This document shows, piece after piece, positions 11,743-20,005 of a DNA stretch of 64,000 nucleotides. The notes beneath the pieces were generated by a model. That model worked only from the letters and a program-made list of their open reading frames with translations. It was not told the DNA's origin and searched no databases. The translations under genes and the position numbers were made by a program. The stretch covers positions 1 to 64,000 of the forward strand of contig CANQMO010000001.1 of NCBI GenBank assembly GCA_947624985.1. Direction: 5' to 3'. Numbering within the stretch: position 1 is the first letter of the stretch; each line of letters starts with the position of its first letter. The DNA is from an uncultured Oscillospiraceae bacterium. GTDB lineage: Bacteria > Bacillota > Clostridia > Oscillospirales > Oscillospiraceae.

Positions 11743-12846
11743 TTACGCTAAGGGCGGTTCCTCTCCGTTCTCCAACGCCTGCAGGCCGTATCTCGCCGCA
11801 AGCTCAATGGCTGTGCGCTCATCATCCGTCTGGGCCGCCTGGTACCGCTCCCAGAGCTTGGCCAGGTACAGCCCCCGCAGGCTCAGCACCTCCCGGCCCT
11901 GCCAGACGTCCCGGCTCAGCCGGGTCCCGTCCCGCAGCTCCAGAGCGAAGAACTGCCCCTCCAGGGCGCTTTGCAGCCGGGGCAGGTCCGGGGGCGTGTC
12001 CGGCGTGCCGGTCAGGATGACCCGGTACACATCCCGGGCCGGATCCCGGCCCAGAGCCGACCGCACCGTTGCGGTGTGGTCGTTGCTGCCGGTCAGGTCC
12101 ACCGTCAGCGTCTCGTACCGGCGGCCTCCCAAAGGCATGAATTTGGCCCGGCAGGCCCGCCGGCCCGCCTCCACCAGCAGCACGCCCTTCTCCCCGGTCT
12201 CGTCAAAGCCCCGGCCCTCCGGGCAGCCGGGCCAGGCATAGAACGTGTTCCCCGCCCGGCGCAGGCCGCTGCACACATGGTTGTGGCCCAGCGCCACATA
12301 GTCCATGCCGCTGCGGGCCAGATCCATCTCCGAGACCGGGCCGTAGGGGGACGAGGGGTCGCCCACCTCCCCGTGCAGGACCATGATATCGATAGTATCC
12401 CCATCTTTTTCCGCCGCAAATCCCGTCAGAGGCGCGGAGCGGTGCCTGCCGGTAAAGGCCGCGCCCCAGACCCGGGCGTTCAGCGCCGGGACCCGGACGC
12501 ACCCGATATCGGCGTCGGTAAAAATATGTACGTTCTCCCCCAGCTCCAGCCGGGTCCAGGGAGAACGGGGGCCGTACCAGTCGTGGTTGCCGGGGGCGAT
12601 GAACACCGGCACGCCCAGTTCGGGAAGTACCTGCTCCAAAAGCCGGGCCGTCTCCGGATAGGGACTGTCGGAGTCGAACAGATCCCCCGCCAGGACCAGC
12701 ATGTCCGCCTCCGTCTCCCGGACGGCGGCGGCGATACGCTCCAGCATCCCCCGCTGCTCCCCCCGGCGCAGAGCGGCCCGCTCCCGGCCCAGGGCCTGAA
12801 AGGGGGAATCCAAATGCAGGTCCGCCGCGTGCAGTATGCGTATCAT
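11743..12846 (-). CDS. SbcD/YhaO-like DNA repair metallophosphoesterase
   Basis: Starts at MIRILHAADLHLDSPFQ; DLFDSD, GNHDWYG, ALGHNHV motifs; ATGA overlap with the upstream gene. Confidence 0.87.
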   Translation of the reverse strand: MIRILHAADLHLDSPFQALGRERAALRRGEQRGMLERIAAAVRETEADMLVLAGDLFDSDSPYPETARLLEQVLPELGVPVFIAPGNHDWYGPRSPWTRLELGENVHIFTDADIGCVRVPALNARVWGAAFTGRHRSAPLTGFAAEKDGDTIDIMVLHGEVGDPSSPYGPVSEMDLARSGMDYVALGHNHVCSGLRRAGNTFYAWPGCPEGRGFDETGEKGVLLVEAGRRACRAKFMPLGGRRYETLTVDLTGSNDHTATVRSALGRDPARDVYRVILTGTPDTPPDLPRLQSALEGQFFALELRDGTRLSRDVWQGREVLSLRGLYLAKLWERYQAAQTDDERTAIELAARYGLQALENGEEPPLA

Positions 12847-13622
12847 AGTATCCTGAGCGCCTCCACATTCACGCACCGGCCCGTGTCCGTGTCGATATCG
12901 AACACGCAGCACTCCATCTTTCCGTCCCCGTCCCCGGACCGATAGCGCATGGGCGGGTCCCCCAGGAATTTGTTGATGGACTGGTCCACATCGATGCCCA
13001 GCACGCTGTGGCTGGCGCCGGTCATGCCCAGGTCGCTGATGTACCCGGTGCCCCCGGGCAGCACACAGGCGTCCGAGGTCTGCACATGGGTGTGGGTGCC
13101 CCACACGGCGCTGACCCGGCCGTCCAGAAAATACCCCATGGCCAGCCGCTCGCTGGTGGCCTCGGCGTGCATGTCCACCAAAATGATCTTCGGCAGGGGA
13201 TCCAGCTCCTTTAAAAGCATGTCCACCTCCACGAAGGGGTTGTCCGTATTGGTGTCCAGGGTGAACCGGCCCAGGGCGTTGATGACGCATATCTCCCCAA
13301 AGGGCGTCCGGTACACCCCGAAGCCCCTCCCCGGGCACTGGGGCGCGTAGTTGATGGGCCGGAGCATGCGCACGTTGTCGGCAAGATACGGCTTCAGCTC
13401 CCAGCGGACCCAGGTGTGGTTGCCCAGGGTGATCACGTCCGCGCCGGCGTTGAAGATCCGGTCGCACTGCTCCGGCGTCACCCCCACCACATTGGCGTTC
13501 TCTCCGTTCACCACCGCGAAGCTGATCCCCCGCTCCCGGCGGATGGTCTTCAGGCGCTTTTCCAGGATCGCGAGACCCGGCGCGCCGCACACGTCGCCTA
13601 CGGCCAGTATGCTGATTATCAT
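12843..13622 (-). CDS. ymdB: YmdB-family (TIGR00282-like) metallophosphoesterase
   Basis: 259 aa; MIISILAVGDVCGAPGLAILEKRL, VNGENAN, TLGNHTW, DMHAEATSE. Confidence 0.9.
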   Translation of the reverse strand: MIISILAVGDVCGAPGLAILEKRLKTIRRERGISFAVVNGENANVVGVTPEQCDRIFNAGADVITLGNHTWVRWELKPYLADNVRMLRPINYAPQCPGRGFGVYRTPFGEICVINALGRFTLDTNTDNPFVEVDMLLKELDPLPKIILVDMHAEATSERLAMGYFLDGRVSAVWGTHTHVQTSDACVLPGGTGYISDLGMTGASHSVLGIDVDQSINKFLGDPPMRYRSGDGDGKMECCVFDIDTDTGRCVNVEALRIL

Positions 13623-13714
13623 GACGATCTCCTTAAAAAATCACAGTTACTGTAAATATATCACAAACTGGTGGGAAATACTAGCCGTGAACCGACAGGA
13701 AAGAGGGGTAAAGC

Positions 13715-13876
13715 ATGAATAATATGTCGTTTATCAAAGGTATGGGCGTGGGCCTGATGGTCGGGTCCATGGTGGGAATGATGGCCATGCCACGCAAGAA
13801 GAAGTTCAACATCGGCAAAGCCCTGAAGTCCATGGGCGACGTGGTGGACAACGTGGCGGACGCCATCGGCCTGTAA
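13715..13876 (+). CDS. Small 53-aa glycine/methionine-rich protein with hydrophobic N-terminus (YtxH-like style)
   Basis: MNNMSFIKGMGVGLMVGSMVGMMAMPRKKKFNIGKALKSMGDVVDNVADAIGL; preceded by a GGAAAGAGGGG SD-like sequence. Below the length cut-off of the supplied ORF track. Confidence 0.75.
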   Translation: MNNMSFIKGMGVGLMVGSMVGMMAMPRKKKFNIGKALKSMGDVVDNVADAIGL

Positions 13877-13898
13877 AGGATTTTTTCCAGAGAACCCC

Positions 13899-13927
13899 TT
13901 GCAATCTGTCCGGGCATGTGCTATTAT
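13899..13927 (+). promoter_or_regulatory. Sigma-A-type promoter for tRNA-Arg
   Basis: TTGCAA - 17 nt - TATTAT, about 30 nt before the tRNA. Confidence 0.7.
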
Positions 13928-13956
13928 ACTTTGGCGCAAGCGTACAAGCGCCATGT

Positions 13957-14033
13957 GCGGCATTAGCTCAGCTGGATAGAGCGTCTGGCTACGGACCAGA
14001 AGGCCGGGGGTTCGAATCCCTCATGCCGTGCCA
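13957..14033 (+). tRNA. tRNA-Arg (anticodon ACG), CCA encoded
   Basis: Cloverleaf: GCGGCAT acceptor, GCTC/GAGC D-stem, TCTGG-CTACGGA-CCAGA anticodon arm, TTCGAAT T-loop, ATGCCGT-G-CCA. Confidence 0.97.
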
Positions 14034-14035
14034 AC

Positions 14036-14073
14036 AAAAAAGCCCGCAATCCCAAGGGATTGCGGGCTTTTTG
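14036..14073. terminator. Bidirectional terminator between tRNA-Arg and the MATE gene
   Basis: AGCCCGCAATCCC-aa-GGGATTGCGGGCT followed by T-tract and preceded by A-tract. Confidence 0.92.
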
Positions 14074-14085
14074 CTGTCCAGGGGC

Positions 14086-15441
14086 TCAGGCCGGGTCTTT
14101 TTCCACGGTCAGGTCTCGGACCCATTTGTACTTTCTGTAGTGCCGGTACACCGCCGGCAGCTTGACCATCTCGTCCAGATTGATGAGGAAAAACACCGCC
14201 AGCACCGGCCATTTCAGCACGAAGGCCGCCACGCACCCCGCCGGCACGGAAAAACACCACATGACCACGCTGTCGCAGTAAAACCCGAACCGGCTGTCGC
14301 CTCCGGCGGGGAACACGCCGTTGATGGTCATCACGTTCATGGCCATGCCCACCATGTTGTAGGTACACATGACGAGCATCCACTTGAGATAATACGCTGC
14401 CCGGTCGCTCAGGTCCGTCACCGCCAATATGACCGGCGTGGCCGCCAGCAGCGCCAGCGCGGAGGCCACGCCGCAGGCCAGCGCCAGACGGCACAGCCGC
14501 CCGCCGTACTCCCTGGCCCGGTCCAGCCGCCCAGCCCCCAGTTCGTTGCCCAGCAGGATGCCGCCGCCCAGGCCAAGGCCGAAGCACAGGCTGCTGAGCA
14601 GGTTTTTCACGATGTTGGCGATGGAATTGGCCGCCACCGCGTCGGTGCCCAGATGGCCCATGATCACCGAGTACATGGTGAAGCCCACGCCCCAGACGAT
14701 CTGGTTGCACAGCACCGGCCAGGTGTATTTCCAAAAGTCGCCCCGCAGGAGCGGGTCGTCGTGGACCAGGTAGCTCAGGCGCAGCTTCACCCGGCCGGGC
14801 CGGGCCGTCTCCGCCACGCACCAGACCGCCTCCAGCGCCCGCGCCAGCACTGTGGCCAGGGCCGCCCCGGCGATCTCCATCCGGGGAAAGCCCAGAAGCC
14901 CGAAGATAAAAAGGGCGTTCAGGACGATATTGACCACCACGCTGGTACAGCTCACCGCGCTGGCGATACCGGCCCGGCCGCTGTTTTTCAGGGCCGTTTG
15001 ATATACCTGGGACAGCCCCGTCAGCAAAAAGGACGGGGACGCCGCCCGCAGATACACCGCTCCCCGCTCAATGAGGGCCTGTTCGCCGGTAAAGATCCTC
15101 ATGAGCCCCGCCGGCGCCAGCAGCCCCGCCAGGAAAAACGCCGCGCTCAGGGCCGCCGTGACCTTCATGGCGTAGGCAAAGACACGCTCCACCGCCCCCA
15201 CGTCGCCCTTGCCCCAGTACTGGGCGGCCAGCACGGACAGGCCCGTGGTCAGCACCGCCAGAAACATGTTCTCCACGAAGCTCACCTGTCCCGCCAGGCT
15301 CACCGCCGACAGCGCGTCCTGGGTCAGCGCGCCCAGCATCAGCGCGTCGGACGCGCTGACCAGTCCCAGCATGATCTGCTGGAACGTGATGGGCAGGATC
15401 AATTTTAAAAGCCTTCTGCGAAAGGTCCGTCTGTCGTCCAT
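14086..15441 (-). CDS. MATE-family efflux transporter
   Basis: 451 aa polytopic; LILPITFQQIMLGLVSASDALMLGAL...LAAQYWGKGD. Confidence 0.92.
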   Translation of the reverse strand: MDDRRTFRRRLLKLILPITFQQIMLGLVSASDALMLGALTQDALSAVSLAGQVSFVENMFLAVLTTGLSVLAAQYWGKGDVGAVERVFAYAMKVTAALSAAFFLAGLLAPAGLMRIFTGEQALIERGAVYLRAASPSFLLTGLSQVYQTALKNSGRAGIASAVSCTSVVVNIVLNALFIFGLLGFPRMEIAGAALATVLARALEAVWCVAETARPGRVKLRLSYLVHDDPLLRGDFWKYTWPVLCNQIVWGVGFTMYSVIMGHLGTDAVAANSIANIVKNLLSSLCFGLGLGGGILLGNELGAGRLDRAREYGGRLCRLALACGVASALALLAATPVILAVTDLSDRAAYYLKWMLVMCTYNMVGMAMNVMTINGVFPAGGDSRFGFYCDSVVMWCFSVPAGCVAAFVLKWPVLAVFFLINLDEMVKLPAVYRHYRKYKWVRDLTVEKDPA

Positions 15442-15466
15442 GCTTTGGGGTCTTTACCACGCTCCG

Positions 15467-16153
15467 TTACTTTGCCGGCGGGTACTCGTTGCACAGCAGC
15501 CGGTAGGGCGCCTCGTCCTCCTCGATGGCGGGAAAGCGGCCCACAGGCGGGTTGAAGCGATTGTCGGTGTTGTCGTCGTTGCACTGGCTGACCTCCCCCA
15601 GCAGCACCGCCCCGGTGCCCGGCTCCACGGAAAAGTCATGGTACATGTACTGCTGGATGTGGATGCTCTCCCCCGGCGTCAGGCGGATCTGGGTGCCGGC
15701 GGGGACCGTGTAGGTCCGGCCGTCGGTGTGGACGGTCACGTCGGAGTCATAGTCTATGCTCTCATCCGGCAGACTGTTGTACACACGGATGAGCACGTTG
15801 CCGCCGCCCCGGTTGATGATGTCCTCGGTCTTATACCAGTGGAAGTGATTGGGGGCGTACTGGCCCTCCTTTAGGTACAGCAGCTTCTCCGCGTACACCT
15901 TGGGGTATTTGTCCGCCATGGCCCGGTTGCCGTTGCGGATGGTGATGAGGGAAAAGCCCACTTTGTCGAAGTCCCCCAGACCGTAGTCGGTGATGTCCCA
16001 GCCCAGCATACAGTCCCGGACCTCGTCATAGTCGTGGCCCACGCTCTGCCACTGCTCCGGGGTGAAGTGGCAGAACGGCGGCAGATAGCATTGATACTTC
16101 TCGCACATGGCCTCCAGTTCTTTGAGGGCCCGGTTGATCTCAGAACGCTTCAT
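15467..16153 (-). CDS. D-lyxose/D-mannose-type ketol-isomerase (cupin fold)
   Basis: 228 aa from MKRSEINRALKELEAMCEKYQCYLPPFCHFTPEQW; H-x-H HFHWYKTEDIINRGGG metal site. Confidence 0.82.
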   Translation of the reverse strand: MKRSEINRALKELEAMCEKYQCYLPPFCHFTPEQWQSVGHDYDEVRDCMLGWDITDYGLGDFDKVGFSLITIRNGNRAMADKYPKVYAEKLLYLKEGQYAPNHFHWYKTEDIINRGGGNVLIRVYNSLPDESIDYDSDVTVHTDGRTYTVPAGTQIRLTPGESIHIQQYMYHDFSVEPGTGAVLLGEVSQCNDDNTDNRFNPPVGRFPAIEEDEAPYRLLCNEYPPAK

Positions 16154-16169
16154 GCTCACTGTCTCCTTT

Positions 16170-17519
16170 TCACAGACACGCGCCGTTGGTCTCGATGACC
16201 CTGGCGTACCAGCGTGCGGAATCCTTGGGGATACGCTCGCCGGTCCGGTAGTCCACATACACGATGCCGAACCGCTCGCCGTAGCCCGAGCTCCACTCGA
16301 AGTTATCCAGAAAGCTCCACTGCAAATAGCCCCGCAGATCCAGCCCCTCCTCCACGGCCTTGGAAAGCTCCAGCAGGTACCGGTGCAGAAAGTCGATCCG
16401 CTCCGGGTCGTGGACCTGGCCGTCCATGTGCACCCGGTCGTTGCAGGACTGCCCGTTCTCCGTTATGTAAACCGGAAGTCCGTACCGTCTGGCGATATTG
16501 GCCGGGCCGTAGCGCATGACCTCCGGCGTCACGGGCCACTTACAGCCGGTCAGGGGGAAGCCGGGGTACCGGGGCACGTTATCGCCCTTTTCATCCACCG
16601 CGTGGCCGTTGTACACATTCACGCCGATGAAGTCCGGCTTTTCCATCCGGTCCCAGTCCGCCGGGTCCACGGTGGCGGCGAAGCGCTTCACGCAGTCCGG
16701 TGCCGACTCGTCGTACTTTTTCAGGCAGATACTGTCCAGAAAGATATTGAACGTAAAGGCCCAGTCGGCCCGGCTCAGGTCGAAGGTGGCCTGATAGGCC
16801 GCCTCCCGGCCTGCGGGGGTATCACGCTCCGGGTAGTACAGATCGCCGCAGGAGGCCACGCCCACCTGTACGTCCGGCCCCGCCGCGGCCTTGATGGCCC
16901 GGTAGGCGGCGGAATGGGCCAGGCACAGGTGGTGGAACACCCGGGCCACCTTCTCCTCGCTGAGCTTCAGGCCCGGGGCGTGTTCGCCCATGCCGTAGCC
17001 CAGCCGGGCGGCGCACTGGGGCTCGTTGAGCGTCATGTACCTGGTCACCCGGCCCTTGAACCGCTCCGCCAGCACGCCCGCGTACCGGCCGAAGGCGTCC
17101 ACGATGTCCCGGTTCAGCCACCCGCCCTTGTCCTGCAAAGCGCTGGGCAGGTCCCAGTGGTAGAGGGTTATCATGGGCTCGATCCCGTTTTCCAAAAGTT
17201 CATCCACAAGCTGGTCGTAAAAGGCCAGTCCCGCCTGGTTTACTGCCCCGTCCCCGTCCGGGATCACCCGGGCCCAGCTCACGGAGAAGCGGTATGCCTG
17301 AATGTTGTGGGCTTTCATCAGCGCCACGTCCTCCCGGAAGCGGTGGTAGCTGTCGCAGGCCACGTCCCCGGTGTCGCCGTTTCTGATGTGGCGGCCCGCC
17401 TTATCGTGGCAAAACTCGTCCCAGATATTGGGCCCCTTGCCGTCGGCGTCCCAGCCGCCCTCGCACTGATAGGACGCGCAGGCCACGCCCCAGAGAAAAT
17501 CTTTCGGGAATCTGCTCAT
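16170..17519 (-). CDS. GH1 beta-glucosidase / 6-phospho-beta-glucosidase family
   Basis: MSRFPKDFLWGVACASYQCEG; TLNEPQ acid/base and YITENG nucleophile motifs. Confidence 0.95.
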   Translation of the reverse strand: MSRFPKDFLWGVACASYQCEGGWDADGKGPNIWDEFCHDKAGRHIRNGDTGDVACDSYHRFREDVALMKAHNIQAYRFSVSWARVIPDGDGAVNQAGLAFYDQLVDELLENGIEPMITLYHWDLPSALQDKGGWLNRDIVDAFGRYAGVLAERFKGRVTRYMTLNEPQCAARLGYGMGEHAPGLKLSEEKVARVFHHLCLAHSAAYRAIKAAAGPDVQVGVASCGDLYYPERDTPAGREAAYQATFDLSRADWAFTFNIFLDSICLKKYDESAPDCVKRFAATVDPADWDRMEKPDFIGVNVYNGHAVDEKGDNVPRYPGFPLTGCKWPVTPEVMRYGPANIARRYGLPVYITENGQSCNDRVHMDGQVHDPERIDFLHRYLLELSKAVEEGLDLRGYLQWSFLDNFEWSSGYGERFGIVYVDYRTGERIPKDSARWYARVIETNGACL

Positions 17520-19936
17520 ACTGTCACCTCAACATGATATTCTTTCTTGCCCGGCTCGATGGGGATGGTGGTCCCGGTCACGGCCGCGCCGTCCACGGTC
17601 ATGGACCGCTCCCCGGTCTGCCGCACATGGATGATGTACAGCGCGTCCCGGAACCGGCGGCGGACCGTGTACTCCCCCAGCTCCTTGGGCAGGCAGGGCT
17701 CCACCTTCAGCCCCCCGGGACTGGGCTTCACGCCCAATATGTACTGGCTGACGCTCACGAAGGACCAGGCCGCCGCCCCGGTGAGCCAGCTGTTGCGAGC
17801 CGCGCCTTCCTCATAGGACGCCCGGGCCGCCACGGTCTGGGCGTACACATACGGCTCCGTCCGGCGCACATCGCTCTGGTCCTCCAGATAGGCCGGACAG
17901 GTGCGCCTGTAGACATCGAAGGCGTTTTCGCCCCGGCCCAGCACCGTCTCCGCGATGGTGATCCAGGGGTTGTTGTGGCAAAAGACGGACCCGTTCTCCT
18001 TGTATCCCGGCGGGTAGCTGGTGATCTCGCCCAGTTCCTTATGATACACCGTATAGCAGGGCGTGACAAGCTCCACGCCGTACTGGCCCAGCAGCCTCTC
18101 CCGGACCGAACCCAGCGCCCGGACCGCCTTGCCGTCCACTCTGCCGATACCCGCCATGACGCACATGCCCTGGGGCTCGATGTAGATCTGCCCCTCGGGG
18201 CAGGTGTGGCTGCCCACGGGCTGGGAGAAGGCGTCGTAGGCCCGAAGGAACCAGTCCCCGTCCCAGCCGGCGGTCTGCACCGCCCGCTCTATCTCCGCCA
18301 CGTTCTTCTCCACCGCCTCGGCCTCCTCCGCCAGGCCCAGAGCCCGGCACAGCTGGGCGTACTGGCCGCCGTAGAGCACCGCCATGCCGCCGATGAACAC
18401 CGACTCGGCCACCGGGCCCTCCGACGGGCCCGTGGTTTGGAAGCTCTCCCCCGGCTCCTCGGAAAAGCAGTTCAGGTTCAGACAGTCGTTCCAGTCGGCC
18501 CGGCCGATCAGGGGCAGGCCGTGGGGCCCCCTGTGGGTGAAGGTGAAATCCACGCTCCGGCGCAGGTGCTCCATCAGCGGCGCTTCGCTGCCGGGCACGT
18601 TGTCAAAGGGCGTGGGGTGGTCCAGAATGGACCAGTCCCCGGTCTCGCTGATGTAGGCCCAGGTGCAGGCCACCAGCCAGAGGGGATCGTCGTTGAAGCC
18701 GCTGCCCACGTCGTTGTTGCCCCGCTTGGTCAGGGGCTGATACTGGTGGTAGGTGCTGCCGTCCGCCCACTGGACGGAGGCGATGTCAATGATCCGCTCC
18801 CGGGCCCGGCCCCGGGCCATGTGGACAAAGCCCAGCAGGTCCTGACAGCTGTCCCTAAAGCCCATGCCCCGGCCCGTGCCGCTCTCAAAATAGGAGGCGG
18901 ACCGGCTCATGTTGAACGTTATCATGCACTGGTACTGGTGCCAGATGTTCACCATCCTGTCCAGCTTCTCGTCCCCGCTCTGGAGCGTATACCGGCCCAG
19001 CAGCCCGTCCCAGTGGGCGGCCAGCGCGGCCAGCGCGGCGTCTACGGCCTTTTCGTCTGAAAACTTTTCCATCACCCGCAGGGCGGTATCCTTGCGGATG
19101 ACCCCGGGGGACAGGAATTTCTTCTCCCGGGGGTTTTGGCCGTAGCCCAGCACGAACACCCAGGTGACCGACTGGCCCGGGGCCAGCACGGCGTCCAGGG
19201 CCAGGGCCGCCATGGGCGCGCCCCCGTGGGCCACCGCGTCGGCGGTCTTTCCCTCCCGGACGGCCCGGGGATCGGCAAAGCTGCCGAACTGGCCCAGGAA
19301 CACGTCCCGGTCCGTGTCGAACCCGGCCAGAGGCGCGTTCACGCCGTACCAGGCGTAATGATCCCGGCGCTCCCGGTACTCGGTCTTGTGGTAGACGGTG
19401 GAGCCCTCCACCTCCAGCTCGCCGATGTTCAGGTTCCGCTGGAAGTTGGTGGCGTCGTCCACCGTATTCCAAAGGCACCACTCCACCGCGGCGGTGAAGC
19501 GCAGGGTCTTTTCCGCGCCGGACATGTTTTTGAGCGTCACCCGCTGGATCTCGCAGTCCTCTCCCAGAGGCACAAGGAACGTGAGTTCTGCGGCAAGACC
19601 GTCCTTTTCCGTCTCAAAGACGGTGTATCCCAGCCCGTGGCGGCAGCGGTAGGCGTCCAGCGCCGCGTCCGCCGGGTGGAACGTGGGGCTCCAGGCGGGC
19701 CTGCCGGCTTCCTTCACATAGAAAAACCGCCCGCCCACGTCAGCGGGCACGTTGTTGTACCGGTAACGCAGCAGCCGTTGCAGCTTGGCGTCCCGGTAAA
19801 AGCAGTAGCCCCCGGCGGTGTTGCTGATGAGCGAAAAGAACGCCTCGCTGCCCAGATAGTTGATCCATGGCAGAGGCGTGGCGGGCGTTTCGATCACATA
19901 TTCCTTCTTTATATCGTCAAAAAAACCGTATTTCGT
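17516..19936 (-). CDS. GH94 cellobiose/cellodextrin-phosphorylase-like enzyme; apparent non-canonical ACG start
   Basis: LPWINYLGSEAFFSLISNTAGGYCFYRDA, MGFRDSCQDLLGFVHM, NSWLTGAAAW. The in-frame upstream TKYGFFDDIKKEYVIETP matches the usual GH94 N-terminus (MKYGYFDD...). The track start is GTG at 19897. Confidence 0.85.
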   Translation of the reverse strand, partial: TKYGFFDDIKKEYVIETPATPLPWINYLGSEAFFSLISNTAGGYCFYRDAKLQRLLRYRYNNVPADVGGRFFYVKEAGRPAWSPTFHPADAALDAYRCRHGLGYTVFETEKDGLAAELTFLVPLGEDCEIQRVTLKNMSGAEKTLRFTAAVEWCLWNTVDDATNFQRNLNIGELEVEGSTVYHKTEYRERRDHYAWYGVNAPLAGFDTDRDVFLGQFGSFADPRAVREGKTADAVAHGGAPMAALALDAVLAPGQSVTWVFVLGYGQNPREKKFLSPGVIRKDTALRVMEKFSDEKAVDAALAALAAHWDGLLGRYTLQSGDEKLDRMVNIWHQYQCMITFNMSRSASYFESGTGRGMGFRDSCQDLLGFVHMARGRARERIIDIASVQWADGSTYHQYQPLTKRGNNDVGSGFNDDPLWLVACTWAYISETGDWSILDHPTPFDNVPGSEAPLMEHLRRSVDFTFTHRGPHGLPLIGRADWNDCLNLNCFSEEPGESFQTTGPSEGPVAESVFIGGMAVLYGGQYAQLCRALGLAEEAEAVEKNVAEIERAVQTAGWDGDWFLRAYDAFSQPVGSHTCPEGQIYIEPQGMCVMAGIGRVDGKAVRALGSVRERLLGQYGVELVTPCYTVYHKELGEITSYPPGYKENGSVFCHNNPWITIAETVLGRGENAFDVYRRTCPAYLEDQSDVRRTEPYVYAQTVAARASYEEGAARNSWLTGAAAWSFVSVSQYILGVKPSPGGLKVEPCLPKELGEYTVRRRFRDALYIIHVRQTGERSMTVDGAAVTGTTIPIEPGKKEYHVEVTV

Positions 19937-19967
19937 GGCCGGTCCCTCCTTCTTCTCCGTTTTAAAA

Positions 19968-19995
19968 ACGGGAGGGCCCCCTCGGGACCCTCCCG
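19968..19995 (-). terminator. Intrinsic terminator between GH3 and GH94
   Basis: Minus strand CGGGAGGGtCCCgaggGGGccCTCCCG followed by TTTTTAAAA. Confidence 0.85.
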
Positions 19996-20005
19996 TTCCG
20001 TAGGC

